Positions 54,495 to 63,870 of a stretch of 64,000 nt of DNA are shown here, one piece after another. Position numbers and translations under genes: made by a program. Positions within the stretch are counted from its first letter, which is position 1, and the number at the start of each line of letters is the position of its first letter. Source of the stretch: Methanomassiliicoccales archaeon (lineage in GTDB: Archaea; Thermoplasmatota; Thermoplasmata; Methanomassiliicoccales; UBA472); assembly GCA_028682895.1 (NCBI GenBank), contig JAJRAK010000039.1, positions 1-64,000 on the forward strand, read 5' to 3'. Below the pieces are notes generated by a model. That model saw only the letters and a program-made list of their open reading frames with translations. It was not told where the DNA came from and searched no databases.

Positions 54495-56690
54495 TCAGTA
54501 ACCTTTCCACCGGTCCCGGACCAGTTCCATGATGTGCACCGCCACGTCCGTGGACCTCATTCCAAGGTCCCTCTTCTTTCCATCATGGGTGTGCAGTATC
54601 AACCTCAGCTCGCCGCGCAGGATGGCGTTGCCGATGACCGGTTTCAATTCAATGCTGGATATCCTGTCCAACGGTATGAACCCGTTCAGGTCCGAACGGT
54701 CGTACATGGGGTGATGGAAGGCCCCTATTCCGTTGGTGAAGATGGCGATCGGCTCCGTGCAGCCCTCATAAAAGACCTTGTTCCGGGTCATGCTAACGTA
54801 CGATAGGCCGGCCATAAGGGTCGTCACGCCAACCGTGATTATGACGTTCGCATAGACCATGAACGTCAGGAGCGGGAACGCGACCAGGGTCAGCAGGAAA
54901 ACGGTCTTGAACTGGCCTGCCATGCTCCTCATGGTCTCCGTCTCTTCGGCGGTGGCGGCGACCATCTCCAGCAGCTCACCGGGGCGGCCGCCGAACGTCC
55001 CGTTGGAGGCGAAGCGGACGACCCTCAATCCGTCCGGCACCGCCTCCTCCTTCGGGTATAGCTTATCCACCCACCTGCCGCCCAGAAGGCCGATGGGTAT
55101 GATGACGGCGATGGCGATCATCATCAACGGGGTCCACGCGCCGAACATGATCGACGCAGCGTCGATGATGCCCATGGAACGGAAGTCGAGCCCGAGGCCC
55201 CAGAGGAGGGCCGCGAAAAACAGCTGGACCACGATGGAGACGGGCACGATCAATAGCCCCGCGAACGTCCTGATGATGCTCCACCTCGTGGATGCGGGCC
55301 TGCGGACCAGGATGAACGGCAGCGTGAGGGACACCGAGATGGCGCCCATGGCGGCAAATGTCAGATGCCCTCCAGGGAACTGCGAGATGTCCCCATCGGG
55401 AACGAGGAGGCATATGACGAACGCCAGCAGTGCCCCGATGTGCACTATTCCCAATCTTTCGCCCAGTCCTGTGAGGTCCATGCGCCTCTGCTCACGCTTG
55501 TACATGGAGAACGTGCGGTCCAGGAAAAAGATCGCCAATATGCCCATCGGCAACATCAGTACGGCCAGGGTCACAAGCCCGCGGTCCCCGTTGTTGAATC
55601 CATGGACGCTCAGGAGGCCTACTTCGTGTTCGCCATAGGAACAGACGGTCGTGCCGTATACGTCCATGAAGACCTGTCCCCGTCCGGTAGCATCAGCGCG
55701 CCAGGCGGGCACTTCCCTTCCGACACGGTATCCGACGACGGTCCCTCCATCATCGATGACAACATAGTAATCGGCCGTCGCGGTGTCGTATTCGCCGCTT
55801 GAGCTCAACGGGATGACACGGGAGACGTTCCCATCGTACACGATCATGAGGTTGGTCCCGTTGCGCACGCAGGGCAGTTCGTCCGATCCGACCATCTGCA
55901 GGTCGTACACCGGCTCATCGAACGACAGGTCCAGGATGGTGGCGTTCTCATCTCTTTGGAGGTCGAAGACGGTCAGGCGGTAGCTGGTGTTACGGTGTAT
56001 GACGCCGACGCTGTCAATGTCCACGCCGAACTCCATCTCCAGCGGCGTTCCGTCCACTGAATATGACACCAAGACCTCCCCGGACTTGACCAGTATCGCC
56101 TCTACGGTGCCGTTCTCGTACAACGCAAGAAGGTAGTCGGCACAGAAATCACATCCCGCCTCGATAACGCTGGAGTTCAGTTCACGGGTCCAGGCGATGG
56201 AGCCGGCCTCGTAGTCGAAGGCCAATAGCCTCTCCCCGGTAGCATTGGTCTGATGGATGATGATGTAAGGGGCCATCCAATAACTGTGGTCCCACGTGTC
56301 GGCCATGCCAAGCAGGTCGAGGTCGCCATCAAGGCTGAACGAGGCGTCAACATCACCGTTGACATCGATACGTTCGACCGTACCGTTAGGATAAAGGACG
56401 GACAGCTCGCCATGGCAATCTCCTATGACCATGTCCACCACCGGCCCGGTGATCAGGGGCACCGCCCCATCGCGGTCCAGGACGTAGACGCCGTCCGTCG
56501 TCAGCGCATACGGGTCGGTGTCCGCCGCCTTCATGATGACCTCGACCTCAAGGTCCAGAGGCACGGTGTCCGCCTCCATGTGGTCCGTGGTGAGGCCCGC
56601 ATAGGCCATTGTGCCAAAGAACGACACTGACAATATCGCTACGCATATGGAGATGAAAATGGTCTGCTGTCCGAAGGTCCTTATTGACAA
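54495..56690 (-). CDS. Large membrane protein with extracellular propeller-like domain, function unknown
   Basis: The 731 residues begin with a signal-anchor helix (IFISICVAILSVSFFGTMAYA). About 40-365 is an extracellular beta-rich part with repeated units such as TTDGVYVLDRDGAVPL and LLALYENGTVEAI, suggestive of a PQQ-like propeller, and many Asn-X-Ser/Thr sites. About seven membrane helices follow (370-650), then a cytoplasmic domain (about 650-731). No enzymatic motif was found. The promoter side has a cagaatat element like that of the pst region. Confidence 0.7.
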   Translation of the reverse strand: MSIRTFGQQTIFISICVAILSVSFFGTMAYAGLTTDHMEADTVPLDLEVEVIMKAADTDPYALTTDGVYVLDRDGAVPLITGPVVDMVIGDCHGELSVLYPNGTVERIDVNGDVDASFSLDGDLDLLGMADTWDHSYWMAPYIIIHQTNATGERLLAFDYEAGSIAWTRELNSSVIEAGCDFCADYLLALYENGTVEAILVKSGEVLVSYSVDGTPLEMEFGVDIDSVGVIHRNTSYRLTVFDLQRDENATILDLSFDEPVYDLQMVGSDELPCVRNGTNLMIVYDGNVSRVIPLSSSGEYDTATADYYVVIDDGGTVVGYRVGREVPAWRADATGRGQVFMDVYGTTVCSYGEHEVGLLSVHGFNNGDRGLVTLAVLMLPMGILAIFFLDRTFSMYKREQRRMDLTGLGERLGIVHIGALLAFVICLLVPDGDISQFPGGHLTFAAMGAISVSLTLPFILVRRPASTRWSIIRTFAGLLIVPVSIVVQLFFAALLWGLGLDFRSMGIIDAASIMFGAWTPLMMIAIAVIIPIGLLGGRWVDKLYPKEEAVPDGLRVVRFASNGTFGGRPGELLEMVAATAEETETMRSMAGQFKTVFLLTLVAFPLLTFMVYANVIITVGVTTLMAGLSYVSMTRNKVFYEGCTEPIAIFTNGIGAFHHPMYDRSDLNGFIPLDRISSIELKPVIGNAILRGELRLILHTHDGKKRDLGMRSTDVAVHIMELVRDRWKGY

Positions 56691-56796
56691 TCGCTTCCCC
56701 CCCGCTTGTCTCAGGGGGATGGGGTACTGAGATTACATAAATATTCTGTGAATTTTTTAATTTTAAGGACCGAGCCTCCTCAGCGCGAAAGAAGCA

Positions 56797-57807
56797 TCAG
56801 CTGTTCCTGATGGCCCCGTTGATGGCGATCTCGGCTATGTCCACACTGTACATGGTGGAACGGATGATCGAATCGAGCACCATGTTGGTTATGATGGCAT
56901 CGCGGCTGCTCTGGGCATGAAGGCCCTGGCCGACCTTCTCGCACTTCCGCACCACTCTGCCGCCCTCATCGATCACAGCGTTGGCCTTATCGATGTCCTT
57001 GCGGAAGAGCGCCTCCATTCCCTTCTCCAGTACGCTCATGGCCTCGGCGCTCAACGATTTCAGCTGGTCCGCCCCCTCCAACTTCTCCTCGTCCTCGGCG
57101 CTGATCAATGCGTTCCTAGCTATGCGCACGGCATGGTCGCCTATGCGCTCGATGCTCCTGGCCACCAGCATGAGGTCGTTAGAGCCAAAGATATCTATGC
57201 CCATGCGCTCCCCCATCTTCCGATCACGGGCGACAAGGTTGTTCTGCTTCATGGCCATCCAATAGAGCCGGTCCACGTCGGTGTCGCGGTCGATGACGTC
57301 CTCGGCCAATCCTTTATCCTCCAGACGCAACGCCTCGATGGCATCCGCGTGCATGGAGCGGACGATGAGGTGCATGCGGCGTATGCATTTCTCCAACGGA
57401 AGCTCTACCGGGTCAGAGAGGTCGTGCATGATGACGCTGTTCGCCGTCTCCTCAACGATCTCCGGGCCGATGGCCAACCTGGAGAACTCCCGTACCGCGC
57501 CCTTTGTCGAAGGTTCCATCCGTTCCTTGGAGCGTACCGCTATGACATTGTATCCTACCAGATAAGCGCCTATGAGCTTTCTGGTAAGATGCTCGGCGCT
57601 CTCCTCGCCATTGGTCCATATCTCCTTCGTCAGGACCTCCCGGCGCCTATCAGTTTTCGTGTCTAGTATGATGGTGCCATCCGGCTGTATGGCTATGGAG
57701 ACCTGGTCGCCTGCTTTTAGATTGGACGAGTCGGCCCATTCCTTGGGAAGTGAAACGGTCAAGGTGGAAGTACCGGTCTTCTGTACTCTACGTAGTTCGG
57801 CTTTCAT
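56797..57807 (-). CDS. AbrB-domain PhoU-type regulator
   Basis: The 336-residue protein has an N-terminal SpoVT/AbrB DNA-binding fold (about 1-50, GTSTLTVSLPKEWADSSNLKAGDQV) and two PhoU helical bundles (from about 110; DRDTDVDRLYWMAMKQ, RSIERIGDHAVRIA). Archaeal phosphate regulators have this architecture. Divergent from pstS, it is the probable repressor or sensor of the phosphate operon, joining DNA binding and PhoU sensing in one protein. A minus-strand TATA overlapping 57828-57838 suggests a short leader. Confidence 0.9.
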   Translation of the reverse strand: MKAELRRVQKTGTSTLTVSLPKEWADSSNLKAGDQVSIAIQPDGTIILDTKTDRRREVLTKEIWTNGEESAEHLTRKLIGAYLVGYNVIAVRSKERMEPSTKGAVREFSRLAIGPEIVEETANSVIMHDLSDPVELPLEKCIRRMHLIVRSMHADAIEALRLEDKGLAEDVIDRDTDVDRLYWMAMKQNNLVARDRKMGERMGIDIFGSNDLMLVARSIERIGDHAVRIARNALISAEDEEKLEGADQLKSLSAEAMSVLEKGMEALFRKDIDKANAVIDEGGRVVRKCEKVGQGLHAQSSRDAIITNMVLDSIIRSTMYSVDIAEIAINGAIRNS

Positions 57808-58130
57808 TTCGTACTCACCATCAATTGAATATACTTATTACCTTAATGTACTTACAATATATACAGAATATGTAAAAAATATTCTGCTTACAGGACACTA
57901 TTGCAGATGCTCACAAGTACCAGTTCATTTTTTACACGTTCGGAATGTATTCTATTTCGCTAACGAATATTAATCCCCATTGTCGTAACCTGTTTCGTGG
58001 AACAGAACCGCGGAAAGAAAGGGACGAGCCCATCCATTGGCTTTCATAGGAATGCCATTCTCGATCCTCTACAGTATGATGGCTCGCCCACTTCCGCAAC
58101 ATTGGAATTAATTGAAATGGAGTTGTAAAG
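57808..58130. other. Divergent pst/AbrB-PhoU control region
   Basis: The 323 bases contain no gene. The left part is AT-rich and holds direct repeats (aatatactta at 57828 and aatgtactta at 57845, 17 bases apart) and a perfect palindrome. The right part holds an AT-rich stretch (ggaattaattgaaatggag) with GGAG as ribosome binding site for pstS. Confidence 0.6.
57864..57886. promoter_or_regulatory. Perfect palindrome, candidate phosphate operator
   Basis: cagaatat-gtaaaaa-atattctg has 8-base perfect arms. It lies between the divergent pstS and AbrB-PhoU genes and about 57 bases from the latter's ATG. The same half site, cagaatat, recurs on the minus strand upstream of the 56690 gene. Confidence 0.5.
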
Positions 58131-59042
58131 ATGGAGAACAAGATCAAATACGCAGTGATCGCCGTGGTCGCGATCATCATTGTGGCCGCTATCGGCCTCG
58201 TCTTCCTTAACCAGGGCGATGATGGTTCCGAGCCGGTCACCATCACGCAGAAGGGATCGGACACCATGCTGGAGCTTTGCCAGTACTGGGCCGAGGACTT
58301 CATGGCCGAGAACGATGACGTCACCGTTGAGATATCCGGCGGCGGAAGCAGCACCGGTCTGACCGCCCTCATCGCCGGAGAGGTCGACCTGGCACAGGCA
58401 TCCCGTCAGATCAAGAGCAGCGAGCTGGCCAGCGCCAACTCCAGCGGGGTCGAGCCGGTCGAGTTCAAGGTCGCGATCGATGGGATATCCATCGTCATCA
58501 ACGACGACTGCCCGGTGGAGAACCTCACGATGGAGGAACTGCGCGGGATCTATAACGGAACGATCACCAACTGGAACCAGGTCGGCGGGGACGATCATGC
58601 CATCACGCTGTATGGACGCCAGTCGACCTCCGGCACCTACGAGTACTTCTGGGAAGTAGTGCTGAAGAAGGAGAACTACTCTGCCAGCATGAACATGCTG
58701 TCCGGCAACTCGGCCATAGTGGCCGCTGTGCAGGGCGATGAGTACGGGATCGGTTACGTCGGCATCGGGTATGCAGAGGCCACTGGTATCGGCATCGTCG
58801 AGCTGAAGGCCGACGAGAACTCGACCGCATACTCGCCCTTGGACGAGGCTGCAGTTTTAGCTGGCGATTACGAGCTGAGCCGATATCTGTACATCTACAC
58901 CGATGGAACGCCCACCGGAGCGATAGCGGACTGGCTGGAATGGGTCCTGACCGTTGACGGTGGTCAAGCAGTCGCCGAGGAAGTAGGGTTCTACGCACTG
59001 TCCAGCGATGTGATCGCAGAGCAACTGGCAAAGCTGGGCTGA
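58131..59042 (+). CDS. pstS: Phosphate ABC transporter, substrate-binding protein
   Basis: The 303-residue protein starts with an uncleaved-type membrane anchor (KYAVIAVVAIIIVAAIGLVFL). It has the phosphate loop TQKGSDTMLEL and SGGGSSTGLTALIAGEVDLAQASR, with GRQSTSGTYEYF later. It has no lipobox cysteine, so a helix tethers it to the outer face of the membrane. It delivers phosphate to PstCA. It is first in pstSCAB-phoU. Confidence 0.95.
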   Translation: MENKIKYAVIAVVAIIIVAAIGLVFLNQGDDGSEPVTITQKGSDTMLELCQYWAEDFMAENDDVTVEISGGGSSTGLTALIAGEVDLAQASRQIKSSELASANSSGVEPVEFKVAIDGISIVINDDCPVENLTMEELRGIYNGTITNWNQVGGDDHAITLYGRQSTSGTYEYFWEVVLKKENYSASMNMLSGNSAIVAAVQGDEYGIGYVGIGYAEATGIGIVELKADENSTAYSPLDEAAVLAGDYELSRYLYIYTDGTPTGAIADWLEWVLTVDGGQAVAEEVGFYALSSDVIAEQLAKLG

Positions 59043-59101
59043 TCCAGCTTCAAACCCCTTCCCTTAACTTTATTTAGGGCACATCCAAGGAGCGTCACAA
59101 A

Positions 59102-60037
59102 TTGGCATTGAAATTACCGGTCAGGAACAAGCAGGGGCGCGGGAGGCGCCGCAACGAACACGTCCCGTCCCGCGAACGGGCCATACGTTACGTTCTGATG
59201 GCAGCCACCTGGATATCCGTCTTAGCATTGGCCGCGGTCTTCACCGAACTGCTCCTTGGCGCTTTTCCAGCGTTCACCAGCATCAATATCGTCGACTTCT
59301 TCACCGGGACGGTATGGAACCCGTCCCATCCCCTCTATCCCCTTTACGGTGTCTTACCTTTATTCGTGGCCACCCTGATGGTGGCCTTCGCGGCGGCGCT
59401 CATCGCCATCCCGATCGGACTTGGATGCACAATATATCTGGCAGAACTTGCCAGTCCCCGGGTCAAGGCCATATTCAAACCGGCCATCGAGATATTGGCC
59501 GGTATACCGTCAGTCATCTTCGGCTTCTTCGCTCTAGTGATACTGTCCGAATGGATCGCGATGGTCTTCGACCCGGTGAACAAGCTAAACGCCCTGAACG
59601 GGGCGATCATGCTCGCTGTAATGATGATTCCCATAATGGTCACCGTGGCCGAGGACGCCATCAACGCCGTTCCGAACAACCTGCGCGAGGCGTCCCTGGC
59701 ATTGGGGGCGACCCGGTGGGAGACGGTTCGGCACGTGGTGCTGCCTTCCGCTCTGTCCGGGATCGTGGCCGCCATCGTACTGGCCTTCGGAAGGGCGGTC
59801 GGCGAGACGATGACCGTCCTGATGGCCACCGGGAACTCGACCCTGCTCAGCTTCGACTTCCTGCGCTCCGTGCAGACGATGACCGCGGCCATCGCCATAG
59901 ATTTCGGTGAGGTGGCGTCCGGTTCAGATCATTACCACGTGCTCTTCCTGGTCGGGCTGATGCTCTTCGTCATAACATTCGTGATCAACTTCCTGGCCGA
60001 TTGGGTCGTACGGCGCTTCCGGGAGGAGTACAAATGA
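59102..60037 (+). CDS. pstC: Phosphate ABC transporter permease
   Basis: A 311-residue inner-membrane permease with six helices. The EAA-type loop NLREASLALGATRWETVRHVVLP is visible near 200, and IPIGLGCTIYLAELA is typical of PstC. It starts with TTG and a basic N-terminal tail (RNKQGRGRRRNEH). It overlaps pstA as ATGA. Confidence 0.93.
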   Translation: MALKLPVRNKQGRGRRRNEHVPSRERAIRYVLMAATWISVLALAAVFTELLLGAFPAFTSINIVDFFTGTVWNPSHPLYPLYGVLPLFVATLMVAFAAALIAIPIGLGCTIYLAELASPRVKAIFKPAIEILAGIPSVIFGFFALVILSEWIAMVFDPVNKLNALNGAIMLAVMMIPIMVTVAEDAINAVPNNLREASLALGATRWETVRHVVLPSALSGIVAAIVLAFGRAVGETMTVLMATGNSTLLSFDFLRSVQTMTAAIAIDFGEVASGSDHYHVLFLVGLMLFVITFVINFLADWVVRRFREEYK

Positions 60038-60885
60038 ACCGAAAGCACAAGGAGATGCTGTACTTCACCGCGTTCCGCGCCTGCGCCCTGCTGGTCGTTC
60101 TGGCGCTTGTCATATTGGTCGGATACATGGTCACCGGCGGTCTGGGGAAGATAAGCCTGGAGTTCCTCACTGAGATGCCCAGGCGGGCCAATACCGAGGG
60201 GGGCATACTCCCGGCCATCATGGGCACGTTCTATCTCATGGTGATCGTCTTGGTCGTGTCCGTCCCTATCGGCGTCATGTCCGCCATCTACCTGGTGGAA
60301 TACGAGCAGAGCTCCTGGATGGGAAGGATGTTCAAGCTCGCCGTCTACAACCTGGCCGGAGTGCCGTCCATAGTCTACGGACTGTTGGGATTGAGCATAT
60401 TCGTCGGTTATCTGGGATTCGGCTTCTCCCTCATCTCTGCCGGTCTCACGCTCAGCATAATGACGCTGCCGCTGATGATCACCGCCTCCCGGGAGGCCAT
60501 ATCGGCAGTGCCGCAGTCGGTGAGGGACGCGTCCACTGCCTTGGGCGCAACGAAATGGCAGACGATATGGCATCACGTCCTGCCCTATGCCTTGCCGGGC
60601 ATATTCACTGGAATAATACTTTCTGTCTCTCGCGCAGCGGGCGAGACGGCCCCGTTGATGTTGACCGGAGTGGCCATGTCCTTGCAGACCTTGCCGGACA
60701 GCTTCTTCGACAGCTTCATGGCGCTGCCCTATCACCTGTTCTACATGGCCACGCAGTCATCTGACCTGCTGGCCACGAGACCTCTGCAATACGCCACCGC
60801 ACTGGTCCTTCTGTTGCTGGTGCTGGGGATGAACATGGTGGCCATAGTGATGAGGAAAAGATATCGCGACAAGTACAAGTGGTAA
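60034..60885 (+). CDS. pstA: Phosphate ABC transporter permease
   Basis: A 283-residue permease with six helices and the loop [37 protein letters not shown] parallels PstC. ATG 60034, overlapping the pstC stop by 4 bases, is preferred to the track start at 60001 inside pstC. Confidence 0.93.
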   Translation: MNRKHKEMLYFTAFRACALLVVLALVILVGYMVTGGLGKISLEFLTEMPRRANTEGGILPAIMGTFYLMVIVLVVSVPIGVMSAIYLVEYEQSSWMGRMFKLAVYNLAGVPSIVYGLLGLSIFVGYLGFGFSLISAGLTLSIMTLPLMITASREAISAVPQSVRDASTALGATKWQTIWHHVLPYALPGIFTGIILSVSRAAGETAPLMLTGVAMSLQTLPDSFFDSFMALPYHLFYMATQSSDLLATRPLQYATALVLLLLVLGMNMVAIVMRKRYRDKYKW

Positions 60886-60886
60886 C

Positions 60887-61678
60887 ATGACAACAGCAAT
60901 TCACGCCGAGGACCTGAACGTCTATTTCGACAAGAACCACGCCTTGAAGGGCGTTACAATGGATATAAACAAGAACGAGGTGACCGCCGTCATCGGACCG
61001 TCCGGTTGCGGCAAGTCGACGTTCATACGGTGCATCAACCGCATGAACGACCTCATCACCAACTGCACCGTCAATGGGAAGGTCATGGTGGACGGGACCG
61101 ACATCAACGATGACGATGTGGACGTGGTCGATGTCCGCCGCCGCATCGGCATGGTGTTCCAGAAGCCCAATCCGTTCCCGAAGAGCATCTACGAGAACGT
61201 GGCCTACGCCCCTCGTCTTCACGGCATCGTCGAAACAGTGGACGGAAAGGTCAAACGCAGGAAGCATACCAAGCAGGAGCTGGACGCCATCGTCGAACGC
61301 TCATTGAGAAGGGCGGCATTGTGGGAAGAGGTCAAGGACCGCCTGGACAAGGGCGGGATGACGCTCTCCGGGGGACAGCAGCAGAGGTTGTGCATCGCCC
61401 GGACCCTCTCGATAGATCCGGAGATCATTTTGTTCGATGAACCATGCTCGGCCCTGGACCCCATAGCCACGTCAAAGATAGAGGACCTGCTGGTGGACCT
61501 GAAGAAGGATTACACCGTGGTCATCGTCACCCACAGCATGCAGCAGGCGGCGCGGATATCGGACCGCACCGCCTTCTTCTACATGGGCGAGATGGTCGAG
61601 ATGGGCGACACCAAGCAGATATTCGAGAAGCCGGCCAGGGAGCTGACCGAGCAGTACATCACCGGGAGGATGGGTTAA
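60887..61678 (+). CDS. pstB: Phosphate ABC transporter ATPase
   Basis: A 263-residue ABC ATPase with Walker [20 protein letters not shown] (PstB-type), Q-loop VFQKPNPFP, signature [15 protein letters not shown] and Walker [14 protein letters not shown]. Length and the CINRMND stretch identify PstB. It follows pstA by one base. Confidence 0.97.
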   Translation: MTTAIHAEDLNVYFDKNHALKGVTMDINKNEVTAVIGPSGCGKSTFIRCINRMNDLITNCTVNGKVMVDGTDINDDDVDVVDVRRRIGMVFQKPNPFPKSIYENVAYAPRLHGIVETVDGKVKRRKHTKQELDAIVERSLRRAALWEEVKDRLDKGGMTLSGGQQQRLCIARTLSIDPEIILFDEPCSALDPIATSKIEDLLVDLKKDYTVVIVTHSMQQAARISDRTAFFYMGEMVEMGDTKQIFEKPARELTEQYITGRMG

Positions 61679-62416
61679 ATGGTGCCAAGAGCGACGTTCA
61701 TGCACGAGCTGGACATACTGAACGAAGAGATAACCGAGATGGCCAACGCGTCCAAGAAGGCCATCGAGAAGGCGGTGCAGATGATAGCGGAGAACGACCT
61801 CACCCTGAAGGATGAGGTTAGGCAGCTGGACCGTCACATCTACGAGATGAACGAGAGGATCGACAACCACTGCCTGGACATAATCGCCCTTCATTCGCCG
61901 GTGGCCAGCGACCTGCGAATGATATCGACCTGCCTCAAGATGGTGGAGGACCTCAACCGCTTCGGCCGTTATGCCCGTGACATCGTGGAGCTGATGGACG
62001 ACTTCGAGGAGGGCAAGGCGTTCAAGCGGTTCGAGTCACTGCGCACCATGGCCTGTCTGGTAGTAGGCCTCGTCGACGATGCTGTGTACTCGTTCCTGCA
62101 GAGGGACGCGGAGAAGGCCTCTCATCTGCATGAACGGGACGACGCCGTGGACTCTTTGTATGACACCATATTCCGTGAGGTGCTGACCTACATGATGGAG
62201 GACCCCAGGAAGATCACGGTGGGCATCGACCTGATACTGGTGGCCCGCTACATGGAGAGGGTGGCGGACCACGCCTGCAACATCGGCGAGTACGTGTACC
62301 ACATGGTGACCGGGGAGCGCCTGGACCCCACGAAGAGGACGGGGCATGTGGAACCGGTCGTCGCCTGCAAGCTTTTCGACCATCCCTCGCCACGCACGGA
62401 GCTGGACGAGAAGTAG
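61679..62416 (+). CDS. phoU: PhoU phosphate signalling protein
   Basis: A 245-residue protein made of two three-helix PhoU bundles, with DLRMISTCLKMVEDLNRFGRYARDI and LILVARYMERVADHACNIGEYV as the metal-binding E/DxxxD motifs. It has no DNA-binding domain, unlike the AbrB fusion protein upstream. The ATG follows the pstB TAA directly. It modulates PstSCAB. Confidence 0.94.
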   Translation: MVPRATFMHELDILNEEITEMANASKKAIEKAVQMIAENDLTLKDEVRQLDRHIYEMNERIDNHCLDIIALHSPVASDLRMISTCLKMVEDLNRFGRYARDIVELMDDFEEGKAFKRFESLRTMACLVVGLVDDAVYSFLQRDAEKASHLHERDDAVDSLYDTIFREVLTYMMEDPRKITVGIDLILVARYMERVADHACNIGEYVYHMVTGERLDPTKRTGHVEPVVACKLFDHPSPRTELDEK

Positions 62417-62419
62417 TCG

Positions 62420-63727
62420 TCAGTATGGATAGAATGCGAACAGCAGCAGCCCCAGTCCGCCCAGCACCCAGGTCAGCCTGCTCATCTCCTTCCTCCGTCC
62501 GGAAGCGGTCATGACCAGCGGGTACGAGATCAACCCGACGGACATTCCGAAGCCGATGTTGAAGGTGAAGAGCATGAAGGCGATGGTGAGCACGGCCGGT
62601 ATGGCCTGCGTCATGTCCTCAAAATCAATGTTCTTGATGGGCGAGGTCATGCTTATCCCGACGACCACCAGCGCCGGAGCGGCTATGAGCGCCAGGAACC
62701 CGGTGGGGATGCTGGAAAAGAACGGCGTCAGGGCCAGCATGGCTAGGAACAGCACGCCGGCCACTATGGCCGTCTTGCCGGTACGGCCTCCCTGCTCGAT
62801 GCCTGTGGCCGATTCCACGAACGTCCCGGTGGTGCTGGTGCCGAAGGCACCGGCCAGCACCGTGGAGGCGGCGTCGACCTGTATGGTCCTATCGTTCTTC
62901 GGCAGACGACCTTCATAATCGAGGAAGCCGGCCTTGGCGCTCAGTCCCAGGATGGTCCCGGTGGTGTCCATGAAGTCCATCAGGAAGAGCACCAGTATGA
63001 TCGGTATCATGTTCACGGCCAGCGCCCCGGAGATGTCCATCTGCAGGAACACCTCTCCCCAATCGGGGATGGGGCCGAAGAAGGACGGTACCTCCGAAGG
63101 CAATACCGTGCCATATCCCATGCCCCCGACGATGAAGCCCAAGGCCATGGTGACCACGGTGCCGATGAGTATGGAGCCGACGACCTTCTTCAGGTGCAGG
63201 AAAAGAGTGACGGCTATGCCGATGACCACGATGATTATCTCCGGTTGGGCCAGGTCTCCGATGTCCACCGGTGCGCCAGGTATGCCAGGCACGGATATGC
63301 CGGCGTTGGCCAGGCCTATGAACAGAAGGAAAAGACCGATGGAGACGCCCCATACCGATGTGAGGAACGGCGGTATGGCGTTCAGGGCGGACCTCCGCCA
63401 TCCTGAAAGGGAAAAGATGAGGAAGAGCACACCGGCGATGAACACCGCGCCCAAGGCAACGGTCCAGGCGATGCTCATGGCCAATACGACGGAGTAGGCG
63501 AAGAAGGCGTTCTCGCCCATATACGGTGCCATGCCGAACGGACGTTTGGCGATGATTCCGCACATCAGCGTGGCCACGCCGGCCGTCACGATGGTGGCGA
63601 CCATGGCGGCCCCGAACGGTATGCCCGCGGCGGATAGGATGACGGGGTTGACGATTATGATGTAGGCCATGGTCATGAAGATGGTGGCCCCGGCGACGAT
63701 CTCCCTGCGGTTCTCCGTTCGGTACAT
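62420..63727 (-). CDS. Adenine/guanine/hypoxanthine permease, AzgA-like NCS2 family
   Basis: A 435-residue membrane protein with about 13 helices. It opens with REIVAGATIFMTMAYIIIVNP and has GMAPYMGENAFFAYSVV and GTSTTGTFVESATGIEQGGRTG, the AzgA-type motifs. It should import purines in symport with protons. It converges on phoU, separated by 3 bases. Nothing around it relates to purines. Confidence 0.92.
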   Translation of the reverse strand: MYRTENRREIVAGATIFMTMAYIIIVNPVILSAAGIPFGAAMVATIVTAGVATLMCGIIAKRPFGMAPYMGENAFFAYSVVLAMSIAWTVALGAVFIAGVLFLIFSLSGWRRSALNAIPPFLTSVWGVSIGLFLLFIGLANAGISVPGIPGAPVDIGDLAQPEIIIVVIGIAVTLFLHLKKVVGSILIGTVVTMALGFIVGGMGYGTVLPSEVPSFFGPIPDWGEVFLQMDISGALAVNMIPIILVLFLMDFMDTTGTILGLSAKAGFLDYEGRLPKNDRTIQVDAASTVLAGAFGTSTTGTFVESATGIEQGGRTGKTAIVAGVLFLAMLALTPFFSSIPTGFLALIAAPALVVVGISMTSPIKNIDFEDMTQAIPAVLTIAFMLFTFNIGFGMSVGLISYPLVMTASGRRKEMSRLTWVLGGLGLLLFAFYPY

Positions 63728-63870
63728 CTTCCAGCAAAATCGGTACTTGGATATTTTTACCTACCGATAATTCTGGCACGCTTCCAAACCGGACGGACGA
63801 ACAAATGCCCATGCTTCGTTAGGGGCGAAAAGACATAATACCTATGAGCGCCCATAGTTAGGCGATCAAC

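Noticed and set aside
62913-63812. 299-codon minus-strand ORF overlapping the purine permease
   Set aside because: Out-of-frame reading of the AzgA-like gene, rich in His and Arg, with no hydrophobic or enzymatic pattern.
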